Positions 46,311 through 55,200 of a stretch of DNA of 64,000 nucleotides are shown here, one piece after another. Each line of letters begins with the position of its first letter. Within the stretch, counting starts at the first letter, position 1. The DNA is from Bacillus sp. FJAT-27445 (GTDB lineage Bacteria; Bacillota; Bacilli; Bacillales; Cytobacillaceae): assembly GCF_001510665.1 (NCBI RefSeq), contig NZ_LMTI01000002.1, forward strand, positions 525,491 through 589,490. Direction: 5' to 3'. Below the pieces are notes generated by a model. The model was not told the DNA's origin, did no database searches, and saw nothing but the letters and a program-made list of their open reading frames with translations. The position numbers were made by a program, and so were the translations under genes.

Positions 46311-47432
46311 TTGAATCCTATCTACATATCACGGACAATCAGATTCCTCATCGTAGTGGGTGCGGTAATTGGGGCATTCATCGCATTTTATTACATATCG
46401 AGGGTAACTTATCCATTTTTAATAGCCTTTGCCATCGCCTTCCTGATCAATCCCCTTGTTAATTTATTTGAGAAGAAAGGCCGGATGCCGCGTTCTCTGG
46501 CGGTCCTAATTACCCTGGTTATCATTTTCGCCATATTCGCGGGGCTTGTAACCCTCCTCGTCGCCGAAATTGTCAGCGGAGCAACGTACCTTGCGGATGT
46601 TCTGCCAAAACATCTCAATACCCTGATCCGGTACAGTGAGGATATGTTCGCATCCCAAGTCCTCCCTATGTACAATCAGATCACGGGCATGTTCAATAAC
46701 CTGGATGCGGGGCAGCAAGAAACCATCATGGGCAATATCAAGAATGTGGGCCAAAGAGTTGGTACGACCGTAGGTAACTTCCTGAAAGGATTTTTTGGAA
46801 ACATTCCAATGATTCTCTCCTGGTTCCCAAATGCGGCAACCGTGCTCATTTTTTCGCTACTTGCAACCTTCTTTATCAGCAAGGATTGGTACCGGCTGTC
46901 TTCCATTGGCGGCAGGTTGATGCCGGTAAAAGCCAGAGCCAGCGGGAGAACCGTATTTGCCGACCTGAAAAAAGCCCTATTTGGCTTCGTTAAGGCTCAA
47001 TTGACGTTGATATCAATAACGACGGTCATCATCCTGATCGGGCTGCTCATTCTTCGTGTAGATTACGCAATTACCATTGCATTAGTTGCCGGTATCGTCG
47101 ATATCATCCCTTATCTGGGAACTGGTGCTGTCTTCGTGCCCTGGATTCTATACGAAGCAATAGCTGGAGATATGGGGCTCGCAATCGGCCTCGGGGTGCT
47201 GTATATCATCGTTTTGGTACAGCGCCAGGTGATGGAGCCGAAAATTCTTTCGTCCAGCATTGGGCTGGATCCTTTGGCAACACTGATTGCGCTGTTCGTC
47301 GGCTTCAAGCTTTTAGGATTTCTGGGCCTGATAGCGGGGCCTGTCGTCCTTGTTATTTTTAACACCCTAAAGCGCGCACATGTCTTCGAAGATCTTTGGG
47401 TATTCATTAAAGGCAACGAAAAGAAAATATAA
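46311..47432 (+). CDS. ytvI: Sporulation integral membrane protein YtvI (AI-2E transporter family)
   Basis: 373-residue polytopic protein of the AI-2E/PerM family with about seven to eight helices in two groups. The conserved motif YLGTGAVFVPWILYE and the late GLDPLATLIALFVGFKLLG are present. YtvI is mother-cell expressed in B. subtilis; its substrate is unknown. I choose TTG 46311, with AAGGAGG about 10 bases upstream, over ATG 46287, because the latter would place the ribosome site inside the gene. Confidence 0.9.
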   Translation: MNPIYISRTIRFLIVVGAVIGAFIAFYYISRVTYPFLIAFAIAFLINPLVNLFEKKGRMPRSLAVLITLVIIFAIFAGLVTLLVAEIVSGATYLADVLPKHLNTLIRYSEDMFASQVLPMYNQITGMFNNLDAGQQETIMGNIKNVGQRVGTTVGNFLKGFFGNIPMILSWFPNAATVLIFSLLATFFISKDWYRLSSIGGRLMPVKARASGRTVFADLKKALFGFVKAQLTLISITTVIILIGLLILRVDYAITIALVAGIVDIIPYLGTGAVFVPWILYEAIAGDMGLAIGLGVLYIIVLVQRQVMEPKILSSSIGLDPLATLIALFVGFKLLGFLGLIAGPVVLVIFNTLKRAHVFEDLWVFIKGNEKKI

Positions 47433-47438
47433 ACAAAA

Positions 47439-47467
47439 ACGCCGGCAAATGCAATGCCGGCGTTTTT
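47439..47467. terminator. Bidirectional terminator between ytvI and fxsA
   Basis: ACGCCGGCA and TGCCGGCGT with a 7-base loop, flanked by A and T runs, between convergent genes. Confidence 0.9.
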
Positions 47468-47471
47468 CATT

Positions 47472-47864
47472 TTATTTAATCACTCTTATCGTTCCCCGGT
47501 TTATCCAGCGCCTGAAGGAAGCCGCCAGCCAGTGTTTAAAGAACTTTCTCGTCTGCGGAATAAGCAGGAGAAGCCCTATCAGATCTGTGATTATGCCTGG
47601 TGCTAGGAGGAGCGCCCCACCTACAAGAACACAAATTCCATCAAGGACCGCCTCTCCGGGCATTTGGCCGTAACCCATTTGCTGCCTAGCCTGGTGGATC
47701 ACCTTCAAGCCTTGGCTGCGGGCAAAATACGTTCCAAGCACCCCGGTGAGCAAAATTAACAAAAAGGTTGGAAAAATACCTATCGTTTTGCCAGACCAGA
47801 GCAAAATACCGATTTCAGCTGCTGGAACGAGAATGATCAGCAAAAAGAAATACGTGCGAAACAT
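47472..47864 (-). CDS. fxsA: FxsA family membrane protein
   Basis: 130 residues, with about three membrane helices (FFLLIILVPAAEIGILLW, FLLILLTGVLGTYFA, GGALLLAPGIITDLIGLLLL) and the PGxITDxxG signature of FxsA. The E. coli relative relieves phage exclusion by F PifA; in bacilli the function is unknown. It lies between pyk and ytvI. Confidence 0.92.
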   Translation of the reverse strand: MFRTYFFLLIILVPAAEIGILLWSGKTIGIFPTFLLILLTGVLGTYFARSQGLKVIHQARQQMGYGQMPGEAVLDGICVLVGGALLLAPGIITDLIGLLLLIPQTRKFFKHWLAASFRRWINRGTIRVIK

Positions 47865-47901
47865 GTTGGCCTCCTCCCCTTCCCAAGAACAAAATGCGCA
47901 A

Positions 47902-47996
47902 GCGCCTAGATCAGCCCCGACCAGATTAAGACGGGGCCCGCAGGACGGGCCTGCCCTCCGGAGGGAACCGGCTTAAGACCTCGAGGGGCTAGGCGC
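47902..47996. repeat. Dispersed intergenic repeat, copy 2 (short form)
   Basis: 95 bp bounded by inverted GCGCCTAG and CTAGGCGC termini. It is the reverse complement of most of 32628-32773 but lacks the 59-base block found there. It lies in the pyk-fxsA spacer. Confidence 0.8.
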
Positions 47997-48063
47997 TGGA
48001 GCTAGATTACAATAAATTATTTCGAGATATACACGAAGTTCAAATTTATAGTTCGTTAGCAAG

Positions 48064-48089
48064 CAAAAAGAAGGGATGGCCATCCCTTC
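48064..48089 (-). terminator. pfkA-pyk terminator
   Basis: GAAGGGATGG and CCATCCCTTC form a 10-bp stem with T5 on the minus strand, 12 bases past the pyk stop. Confidence 0.88.
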
Positions 48090-48100
48090 CTCCAGCGGCA

Positions 48101-49861
48101 TTACAGGACGCTTGCGTGTCCCTCGTAAATTACGCCCCTTGTTGCATCAACAGTAATTTCCTGTCCATCTTTTATTATTCCGGTAGCATTTTCAATACCT
48201 ACTATTACTGGAATACCAAGACTTAAACCAACGACTGCAGCATGGCTTGTGAGCCCACCCTCTTCTGCAATAAGGGCACCGCATTTCTCAATCGCCGGCA
48301 CCATTTCCCTGTCAGAACCAATTGTAATCAGAATGTCACCAGGAGTAACCTTTTCGAGGGCTTCTTCCGCATTCTTGGCAATTACCGCTCTTCCGTATGC
48401 CGACTTTTTGCCGATTCCTTGCCCTTTAGCCAGGATATCGCCGACAATGTGAATTTTCATGAGGTTGGTTGTACCCGCTTCTGCCACAGGGACTCCAGCG
48501 GTAATGATGACAAGGTCCCCATGCTGGACAATCCCGCTGTTAAGGCTTTCGCCTACCGCAATATCCATCATTTCGTCGGTTGTCTTTACTTTTTTGCCAA
48601 CCTGAGGATATACTCCCCAAACGAGGCTTAGTCGCCTTTGTACTCCCTTATCCGATGTAACCGCAACGATTGGAGCCTTCGTCCGGTATTTCGATACCAT
48701 CCTAGCCGAATGGCCGCTGACAGTGGGAGTGATAATTGCGCTAACCTGCAGGTTCAGTGCCGTATAGGCAACGGATTGGCCAATTGCGTCTGTCGTATTG
48801 GTTTCCGTATCCCTGCTCCTTTTCTGCAATATCTCCTTATGGTTCAATGCTTCCTCTGCCCTTGATGCAATATTGTGCATTGTTTGGACCGCTTCCACTG
48901 GATAAAGGCCGGCAGCTGTTTCGCCGGAAAGCATAATGGCATCAGTCCCATCAAAAATGGCATTGGCTACGTCGCTAGCTTCAGCCCTTGTCGGCCTTGG
49001 GTTTCTTTGCATGGAATCAAGCATTTGGGTCGCAGTAATTACAGGCTTTCCTTCCGCATTGCACTTCTTTATCAGCATTTTTTGGACGAGAGGAACTTCT
49101 TCCGCTGGGATTTCAACTCCCAAATCACCACGGGCAACCATGAGGCCATCGGAAACCTCAAGAATCTCATCGATGTTATCGACCCCTTCTTGATTTTCAA
49201 TTTTCGGGATGATATGGATATGGTTACCTTTATTTTCTTCAAGGAGCTGGCGGATTTCAAGGACATCCTTAGCCCTCCTTACGAAGGAAGCGGCTATGAA
49301 ATCGACATCCTGTTCAATCCCAAAAAGGATATCCTCCCTGTCCTTTTCAGTAATGCCCGGTAGATTAACTGAAACCCCAGGGACATTTACGCCTTTCTTA
49401 TTCTTTAGGGTGCCTGAATTTAATATCCTAGTGTGGATTAACTGATTGTCTGTATCAATCCGTGTTACTTCCAGCCCAATCAGGCCGTCATCAAGGAGAA
49501 TCCTCGATCCTCTGGAAACATCCTCAATTAGCCCCGGGTATGTAATTGAAATCATTTCTGGGGTACCTTCAACTTCTTTCATTGACACTATGACTTCATT
49601 TCCAGCCGTAAGTTCAATCGCCCCATCCTTCATGTTGTGGGTACGGATTTCCGGGCCTTTTGTATCCAGGAGAATGGCTATGTTCTTGCCGGTCATTTCC
49701 GCCGCTTTCCTGATATTGGAAATTCGTGCTCCATGCTCCTCAAAATTTCCGTGGGAAAAATTTAGGCGGGCAACGTTCATTCCCGATACCATCAGTTCTT
49801 TCAGTTGTTCGACGCTCTCACTAGCAGGGCCGATTGTACAAACAATCTTTGTTTTTCGCAT
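48101..49861 (-). CDS. pyk: Pyruvate kinase with C-terminal PEP-utiliser domain
   Basis: 586 residues. The standard pyruvate kinase barrel ([44 protein letters not shown]) ends near residue 475. It is followed by the extra PEP-utilising phosphohistidine-like domain typical of bacilli ([35 protein letters not shown]). Makes pyruvate and ATP. AGGAGG precedes the ATG. It lies 21 bp after pfkA, an operon that couples the two irreversible glycolytic steps. Confidence 0.97.
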   Translation of the reverse strand: MRKTKIVCTIGPASESVEQLKELMVSGMNVARLNFSHGNFEEHGARISNIRKAAEMTGKNIAILLDTKGPEIRTHNMKDGAIELTAGNEVIVSMKEVEGTPEMISITYPGLIEDVSRGSRILLDDGLIGLEVTRIDTDNQLIHTRILNSGTLKNKKGVNVPGVSVNLPGITEKDREDILFGIEQDVDFIAASFVRRAKDVLEIRQLLEENKGNHIHIIPKIENQEGVDNIDEILEVSDGLMVARGDLGVEIPAEEVPLVQKMLIKKCNAEGKPVITATQMLDSMQRNPRPTRAEASDVANAIFDGTDAIMLSGETAAGLYPVEAVQTMHNIASRAEEALNHKEILQKRSRDTETNTTDAIGQSVAYTALNLQVSAIITPTVSGHSARMVSKYRTKAPIVAVTSDKGVQRRLSLVWGVYPQVGKKVKTTDEMMDIAVGESLNSGIVQHGDLVIITAGVPVAEAGTTNLMKIHIVGDILAKGQGIGKKSAYGRAVIAKNAEEALEKVTPGDILITIGSDREMVPAIEKCGALIAEEGGLTSHAAVVGLSLGIPVIVGIENATGIIKDGQEITVDATRGVIYEGHASVL

Positions 49862-49882
49862 GCTAAATCCTCCTGTTAGAGT

Positions 49883-50866
<984 letters not shown>

Positions 50867-50942
50867 TTACTCTTCCCCAAGGAAATGAATTTTTCACAAA
50901 ACTCCTGTACTTTGTTATAAATGTAACAAACAGGTCATTTAT

Positions 50943-51027
50943 AAAATACCATTAAGAGAGAGGTCTAACAACCTAATCGCAACGAAAAAGCAAAATACAG
51001 AAGAATAGTCAAGTGTAAGCGTTTTAA
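50943..51027 (-). promoter_or_regulatory. Candidate pfkA-pyk promoter and upstream cre-like site
   Basis: -35 TTGTTA (50971-50966), 17-bp spacer and -10 TATTTT (50948-50943). GTGTAAGCGTTTTAA (51013-51027) keeps the cre core TGNAANCGNWNN but not the final C. It would be centred about 80 bases upstream of the start point, a position from which CcpA usually activates. Confidence 0.4.
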
Positions 51028-51044
51028 ATATAAAATACTAAATA

Positions 51045-51073
51045 AAAGAAGACGTGCTTCGAAAAGCACGCCC
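51045..51073 (-). terminator. accDA terminator
   Basis: GCGTGCTT and AAGCACGT with a TTCG tetraloop, followed by a T-rich tail on the minus strand, 3 bases past the accA stop. Confidence 0.85.
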
Positions 51074-52051
51074 TTACTTTACCCCAATAAAGTCATTTAA
51101 AAACGAATACTCGCCAATCGACTTATACTTATCATATCGTTGTTCCTTCAGTTCATCACCTGAAAGCTTGGACAATTCCTTAAGGGATCGAAACAAAGCC
51201 TTCTCAATTTCATGTGCCTGAGCCTCGACATCCCTATGGGCTCCGCCTCTCACTTCAGGAATAATATTGTCTATGATTCCAAGGTCCTTTAAGTCCGGTG
51301 CTGTGATTTTCATTGACTCAGCGGCGCGTTTCGCCTGGGAGGCATCTTTCCATAGCAAGGCTGCGGCCCCTTCCGGCGAGATAACGGAATACGTGGAGTT
51401 TTCCAACATTAGGATTTGGTTTCCAACCCCTAGTGCCAAAGCTCCTCCGCTTCCACCCTCTCCTATAACAATGCAGACAACCGGAACACTTAGGCTTGCC
51501 ATTTCAAATAGATTACGGGCAATCGCCTCGCTCTGTCCCCGCTCTTCCGCGGCTTTTCCGGGATAGGCGCCTTTTGTATCAATAAAACAGATAATCGGCC
51601 GTTTGAATTTCTCGGCTTGCTTCATTAGCCTCAACGCTTTTCTATACCCTTCAGGATGCGGCATCCCAAAATTCCGCCGAATATTCTCCTTTGTATCCTT
51701 TCCGCGCTGGTGACCAATAATTGTAATCGGAATCCCTTTGAACTTTGCGATTCCACCAACAATTGCCTCATCATCCCCATACAGCCTGTCGCCATGGCAT
51801 TCCATAAAGCTATCAAAAAGAAAGCCAATATAATCGAGGGTTGTAGGCCTCTCAGGATGGCGTGCAATTTGAACACGGTCCCACGGCTTTATGTTCGAGT
51901 ATATGTCTGCTTCGAGCTTCTCAAGGCGGGCCGCCAGCTTTTCAATTTCAGACGAAAGATCCACTTCCGTTTTAGTTGTATAATCCTTTAACTCACTAAT
52001 CTTTTTCCTTAGCTCGATGATTGGTTTTTCAAATTCCAGCTCCCCTACCAA
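51074..52051 (-). CDS. accA: Acetyl-CoA carboxylase carboxyltransferase subunit alpha
   Basis: 325 residues. With AccD it transfers the carboxyl from biotin to acetyl-CoA, making malonyl-CoA. The crotonase-like carboxyltransferase core includes [52 protein letters not shown] and [13 protein letters not shown]. The start is TTG 52051, behind GAGGAGGTGAGC and overlapping the accD end by 7 bases. Confidence 0.96.
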   Translation of the reverse strand: MVGELEFEKPIIELRKKISELKDYTTKTEVDLSSEIEKLAARLEKLEADIYSNIKPWDRVQIARHPERPTTLDYIGFLFDSFMECHGDRLYGDDEAIVGGIAKFKGIPITIIGHQRGKDTKENIRRNFGMPHPEGYRKALRLMKQAEKFKRPIICFIDTKGAYPGKAAEERGQSEAIARNLFEMASLSVPVVCIVIGEGGSGGALALGVGNQILMLENSTYSVISPEGAAALLWKDASQAKRAAESMKITAPDLKDLGIIDNIIPEVRGGAHRDVEAQAHEIEKALFRSLKELSKLSGDELKEQRYDKYKSIGEYSFLNDFIGVK

Positions 52052-52914
52052 GCAAGCTCACCTCCTCGTTGATGCAATTCAAGGATTGTCCCAATTTTGC
52101 CTTTCAGTTCATGCCTATCAATCACCGCATCCAACTGGCCATGCTTAAGCAAAAATTCCGCTGTCTGAAAATCTTCAGGCAGTTCTTCCCTGATGGTTTG
52201 TTCAATAATCCTTCTTCCAGCAAATCCAATTAGCGCCCCTGGTTCAGCGATGTTATAGTCCCCAAGTGAAGCGAAGCTGGCTGAAACGCCGCCGGTAGTC
52301 GGATGGGTCATGATTGAAATGATTAGGCCTCCATTATCACTAAACCTCTTTAAGGCAACACTTGTCTTGGCCATTTGCATAAGGCTTAATACACCTTCCT
52401 GCATCCTGGCACCGCCTGAAGCTGTGAAAATAATGAATGGTATGTCTAATTCCCCGGCTTTTTCAACAGCACGGGTAATTTTTTCGCCAACGACGGAACC
52501 CATGCTTCCCATTCGGAAGGTCGAATCCATAAACGCAACGGAAACCAATATTCCGTTTACCGTTCCGGTTCCTGTTACGACAGCTTCGTTCATTTTCGTT
52601 TTTATTCTGTCTTTCTCCAGTTTCTCAAGATAATCCGGAAACCCAAGCGGATTTTCCGAAATCATTCCCGCATTAATTTCCTCGAAGCTGTCCTCATCGA
52701 GGAAGCTTTGAATTCTTTCCCGGGCATTCATTGGATAATGGCGCCCGCAATGAAAACATACCTTGAGGTTTTTCGCCAGCTCCCGCGTATAGATAATTTT
52801 CTTACAACCAGGGCATTTTGTCATGATGCCTTCAGGGACGTCCTGTTTCGCTGCCTCAGAGGGTATCGCGGCATATTTCTTTTTTTTCGATTTCGTAAAT
52901 AGCTCTTTTAGCAA
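52045..52914 (-). CDS. accD: Acetyl-CoA carboxylase carboxyltransferase subunit beta
   Basis: 289 residues. N-terminal zinc ribbon ([24 protein letters not shown]) and crotonase fold with [36 protein letters not shown] and [18 protein letters not shown]. The start is TTG 52914, 7 bases after GGAGGTACT. Translationally coupled to accA. Upstream lie a short leader ORF and an operator-like palindrome. Confidence 0.96.
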   Translation of the reverse strand: MLKELFTKSKKKKYAAIPSEAAKQDVPEGIMTKCPGCKKIIYTRELAKNLKVCFHCGRHYPMNARERIQSFLDEDSFEEINAGMISENPLGFPDYLEKLEKDRIKTKMNEAVVTGTGTVNGILVSVAFMDSTFRMGSMGSVVGEKITRAVEKAGELDIPFIIFTASGGARMQEGVLSLMQMAKTSVALKRFSDNGGLIISIMTHPTTGGVSASFASLGDYNIAEPGALIGFAGRRIIEQTIREELPEDFQTAEFLLKHGQLDAVIDRHELKGKIGTILELHQRGGELAW

Positions 52915-52926
52915 GTTAGTACCTCC

Positions 52927-53097
52927 CTAGTTTAAAGAAGTGGAATCGAAGCCGGGGAGCAAATCACCTTTTGGTTTTCCCGGAAGATCCTCATTGACAT
53001 TGGCCCGGCCGAATCTAGCTTCCTCGGTTCCACCATGGCGCAGAAGCACCGTGGTAAAGTCAGTGCCAAAAAATAAAAGCGAAACACCCCAAAGCAT
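52927..53097 (-). CDS. Possible leader ORF upstream of accD
   Basis: A 56-codon frame starting ATG 53097 (MLWGVSLLFFGTDF, then a charged Gly/Pro-rich second half ending DLLPGFDSTSLN). Its TAG is followed directly by the GGAGG of accD, so translation could be coupled. It begins 14 bases downstream of the operator-like palindrome at 53112-53126. There is no clear ribosome site and I recognise no family. It may be chance, or the remnant or leader of a control element. Confidence 0.3.
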   Translation of the reverse strand: MLWGVSLLFFGTDFTTVLLRHGGTEEARFGRANVNEDLPGKPKGDLLPGFDSTSLN

Positions 53098-53111
53098 TTA
53101 CGCATTCCATT

Positions 53112-53126
53112 AGTGGCCAGACCACT
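53112..53126. promoter_or_regulatory. GntR-type operator upstream of accDA
   Basis: AGTGGCCAGACCACT is an imperfect palindrome that shares GTGGYCAGACCAC with the site before the malic enzyme gene (55127-55139). It has the TGGYnnnACCA form typical of FadR-subfamily GntR operators. A possible -10 TATAGT lies upstream at 53177-53172. Confidence 0.65.
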
Positions 53127-53219
53127 TCTTCATAAAAATTACCCGGGTATTCCAGGGTACGGCCTGTCCATACTATAGGGCACTTTTCATTCAAAAGTTG
53201 CCGCTTTTTGTCGTTAGGA

Positions 53220-53849
53220 TTAAGACAATTTTCTTAATTTCATATAACGGCCTATCACCAATTCTTCATCCCCTGCATCAATAGCTTCAATGAGAGCATG
53301 ATACTCTTCGGGATGTGCTTTTTCTACTGCAAAGCCTTGGGAATGGTAATAATCCTTTAAAATGACCCAGATACGTGAAAACAAATGGTTATCGGCCAAT
53401 AGAATAAGCCGATAAAAAAAGTCGTCATCGTTGATGTCATCAGATTTCGTGAGCCTGTACGCCTCATCCAAACGAAGGTGATTGTTTCTTTTGAGAATAA
53501 GACGTAGACAATCCATTTCAATATAATACTTGGTCTCTTTGACATCACGTTTTGCCTTTTCATCCTGGAGAATGAATGTGCTCAGAATTTGGACAAGCTG
53601 GTTACCTCTAAAATCGCGAATAAAGGTGCCTTCTCCCCTTCTCGTTTCAATCAGACCCAATAATTCAAGCGCGCGCAAAGCCTCCCTGACGGAGGAGCGC
53701 CCCACATTGAGGCGCTCCGTTAATTCCCGCTCGGAAGGTATTTTGTCCCCTGCTTTAAGGCCATCCGCGGCAATCATTTCCCTTAGCTTCTTAACGATTT
53801 CAATATATACCTTAGAATTCTGGAATTGGCTTTTTACCGTATCCTTCAC
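53220..53849 (-). CDS. FadR-subfamily GntR transcriptional regulator
   Basis: 209 residues. N-terminal winged helix (about 10-80: IPSERELTERLNVGRSSVREALRALELLG split across helices 2-3, RRGEGTF wing) and an all-helical C-terminal FCD-like ligand domain. GTG start at 53849 overlaps the TGA of the malic enzyme gene (GTGA), so the two are cotranslated. Palindromes of the expected type precede both the malic enzyme gene and accDA, so it probably controls its own operon and malonyl-CoA synthesis. The ligand cannot be read from sequence; acyl-CoA or a dicarboxylate are reasonable guesses. Confidence 0.85.
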   Translation of the reverse strand: MKDTVKSQFQNSKVYIEIVKKLREMIAADGLKAGDKIPSERELTERLNVGRSSVREALRALELLGLIETRRGEGTFIRDFRGNQLVQILSTFILQDEKAKRDVKETKYYIEMDCLRLILKRNNHLRLDEAYRLTKSDDINDDDFFYRLILLADNHLFSRIWVILKDYYHSQGFAVEKAHPEEYHALIEAIDAGDEELVIGRYMKLRKLS

Positions 53850-55084
53850 TTGTTTCTCCCAATTAATGAGAGCCTTTTGGTTTTTTCTTTTACGTCCTCA
53901 GGGTCGACCCGTAAGCGGGCAACACCTGTTTCCATAGCAGCCTTGGCAACTGCGGAAGCAACCTCAGGTGCGACTCTTTCATCAAATGGACCTGGGATGA
54001 CATAGTCCTCGTTCAGTTCGTCATCGCTAATTAGACCAGCAATCGCCTCAACGGCAGCTACCTTCATCTCTTCATTGATATGGGTAGCCCGCGCATCAAG
54101 CGCACCCCTGAATATGCCAGGAAAAGCCAGAACGTTATTTACCTGGTTTGGAAAATCGGAACGGCCTGTGCCAATGACCCTTGCCCCGGCTTCTTTTGCC
54201 TCATCCGGCATAATTTCCGGTACCGGGTTAGCCATCGCGAAAATAGTCGGCCCTTCATTCATGGTTGAAACCATCTCTTTTGTCAAGGCACCGGCTACGG
54301 ATACACCGATGAAAACATCTGCGCCTTTAATGACATCCTCAAGGTTTCCTTGAAGGCGGTCCCTGTTCGTAAACCGGGCAACTTCGTCTTTAATGGCATT
54401 CATACCGTTTGGGCGTCCTTCATAGATTGCCCCTTTTGTATCACACATAATAATATCGCGTACGCCGTAGCTGTGCAGTAGCTTGATGATGGCTATTCCA
54501 GCCGCACCCGCTCCATTAGCCACAACCTTGATTTCGGTCATTTTTTTTCCTGTAATTTTCAGGGCATTGACGAGGCCTGCCACGGTGACGATGGCCGTTC
54601 CGTGCTGGTCGTCATGGAAAATCGGTATGTTTGTTTCTTTTTTGAGCCTTTCTTCTATTTCAAAACATTTTGGAGCAGCGATATCCTCAAGATTCACTCC
54701 GCCAAATGTCGGTTCTAGAAGCTTGACAGTTTCAATAATTTTTTCAACATCCGTAGTGTTCAGGCAGATTGGAAACGCATCTACTCCCGCAAAGCTTTTA
54801 AATAAAACAGCCTTTCCTTCCATTACAGGCAGGGCAGCTTCTGGGCCAATATTCCCGAGGCCGAGCACAGCTGTCCCATCGGTAACCACCGCTACCATAT
54901 TTCCCTTCATCGTATAATCGTATACAGTTTCGGGCTTGTCGTATATTTCTTTGCATGGTTCGGCGACTCCCGGAGAATAAGCAAGACTTAAATCCTTGGC
55001 GTTCCTTACTTCTACTTTCGATTTTGATTCAAGTTTTCCTTGGTTAAGGCGGTGCATATGCAGGGCTTCTTCGCGCAATGTCAA
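53846..55084 (-). CDS. ytsJ: NADP-dependent malic enzyme (YtsJ type)
   Basis: 412 residues. Decarboxylates malate to pyruvate, generating NADPH. Substrate and metal motifs LAYSPGVAEPCKEI, GDGTAVLGLGNIGPEAALPV, FHDDQHGTAIVTVAG and the nucleotide-binding NGAGAAGIAIIKLL are clear, and the sequence follows B. subtilis YtsJ closely. The start is TTG 55084 (codons TTG ACA TTG CGC), 8 bases after AAAGGAG; the frame upstream runs through the operator and is untranslated. The regulator gene overlaps its stop codon. Confidence 0.95.
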   Translation of the reverse strand: MTLREEALHMHRLNQGKLESKSKVEVRNAKDLSLAYSPGVAEPCKEIYDKPETVYDYTMKGNMVAVVTDGTAVLGLGNIGPEAALPVMEGKAVLFKSFAGVDAFPICLNTTDVEKIIETVKLLEPTFGGVNLEDIAAPKCFEIEERLKKETNIPIFHDDQHGTAIVTVAGLVNALKITGKKMTEIKVVANGAGAAGIAIIKLLHSYGVRDIIMCDTKGAIYEGRPNGMNAIKDEVARFTNRDRLQGNLEDVIKGADVFIGVSVAGALTKEMVSTMNEGPTIFAMANPVPEIMPDEAKEAGARVIGTGRSDFPNQVNNVLAFPGIFRGALDARATHINEEMKVAAVEAIAGLISDDELNEDYVIPGPFDERVAPEVASAVAKAAMETGVARLRVDPEDVKEKTKRLSLIGRNK

Positions 55085-55126
55085 GGTATTCACTCCTTTA
55101 GGATATGGAAGGAAATGTTTTATTCG

Positions 55127-55139
55127 GTGGTCAGACCAC
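55127..55139. promoter_or_regulatory. GntR-type operator upstream of malic enzyme
   Basis: GTGGTCAGACCAC is a perfect 5+5 palindrome with a 3-base centre, located just downstream of the promoter, a roadblock or start-site position. The same core recurs upstream of accDA. Confidence 0.75.
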
Positions 55140-55152
55140 ACTTTCTTTTACC

Positions 55153-55180
55153 ACTATATCACATCTTGTTTCGATGTAAA
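55153..55180 (-). promoter_or_regulatory. Promoter of the malic enzyme-GntR operon
   Basis: -35 TTTACA (55180-55175), 16-bp spacer and -10 TATAGT (55158-55153) on the minus strand. Confidence 0.7.
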
Positions 55181-55198
55181 GCAGGAATTTTCCTGCTT
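55181..55198 (-). terminator. dnaE terminator
   Basis: AAGCAGGAA and TTCCTGCTT form a 9-bp inverted repeat with essentially no loop bases beyond AAT, immediately after the dnaE stop. The T tract is short, so termination may be partial. Confidence 0.5.
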
Positions 55199-55200
55199 GA

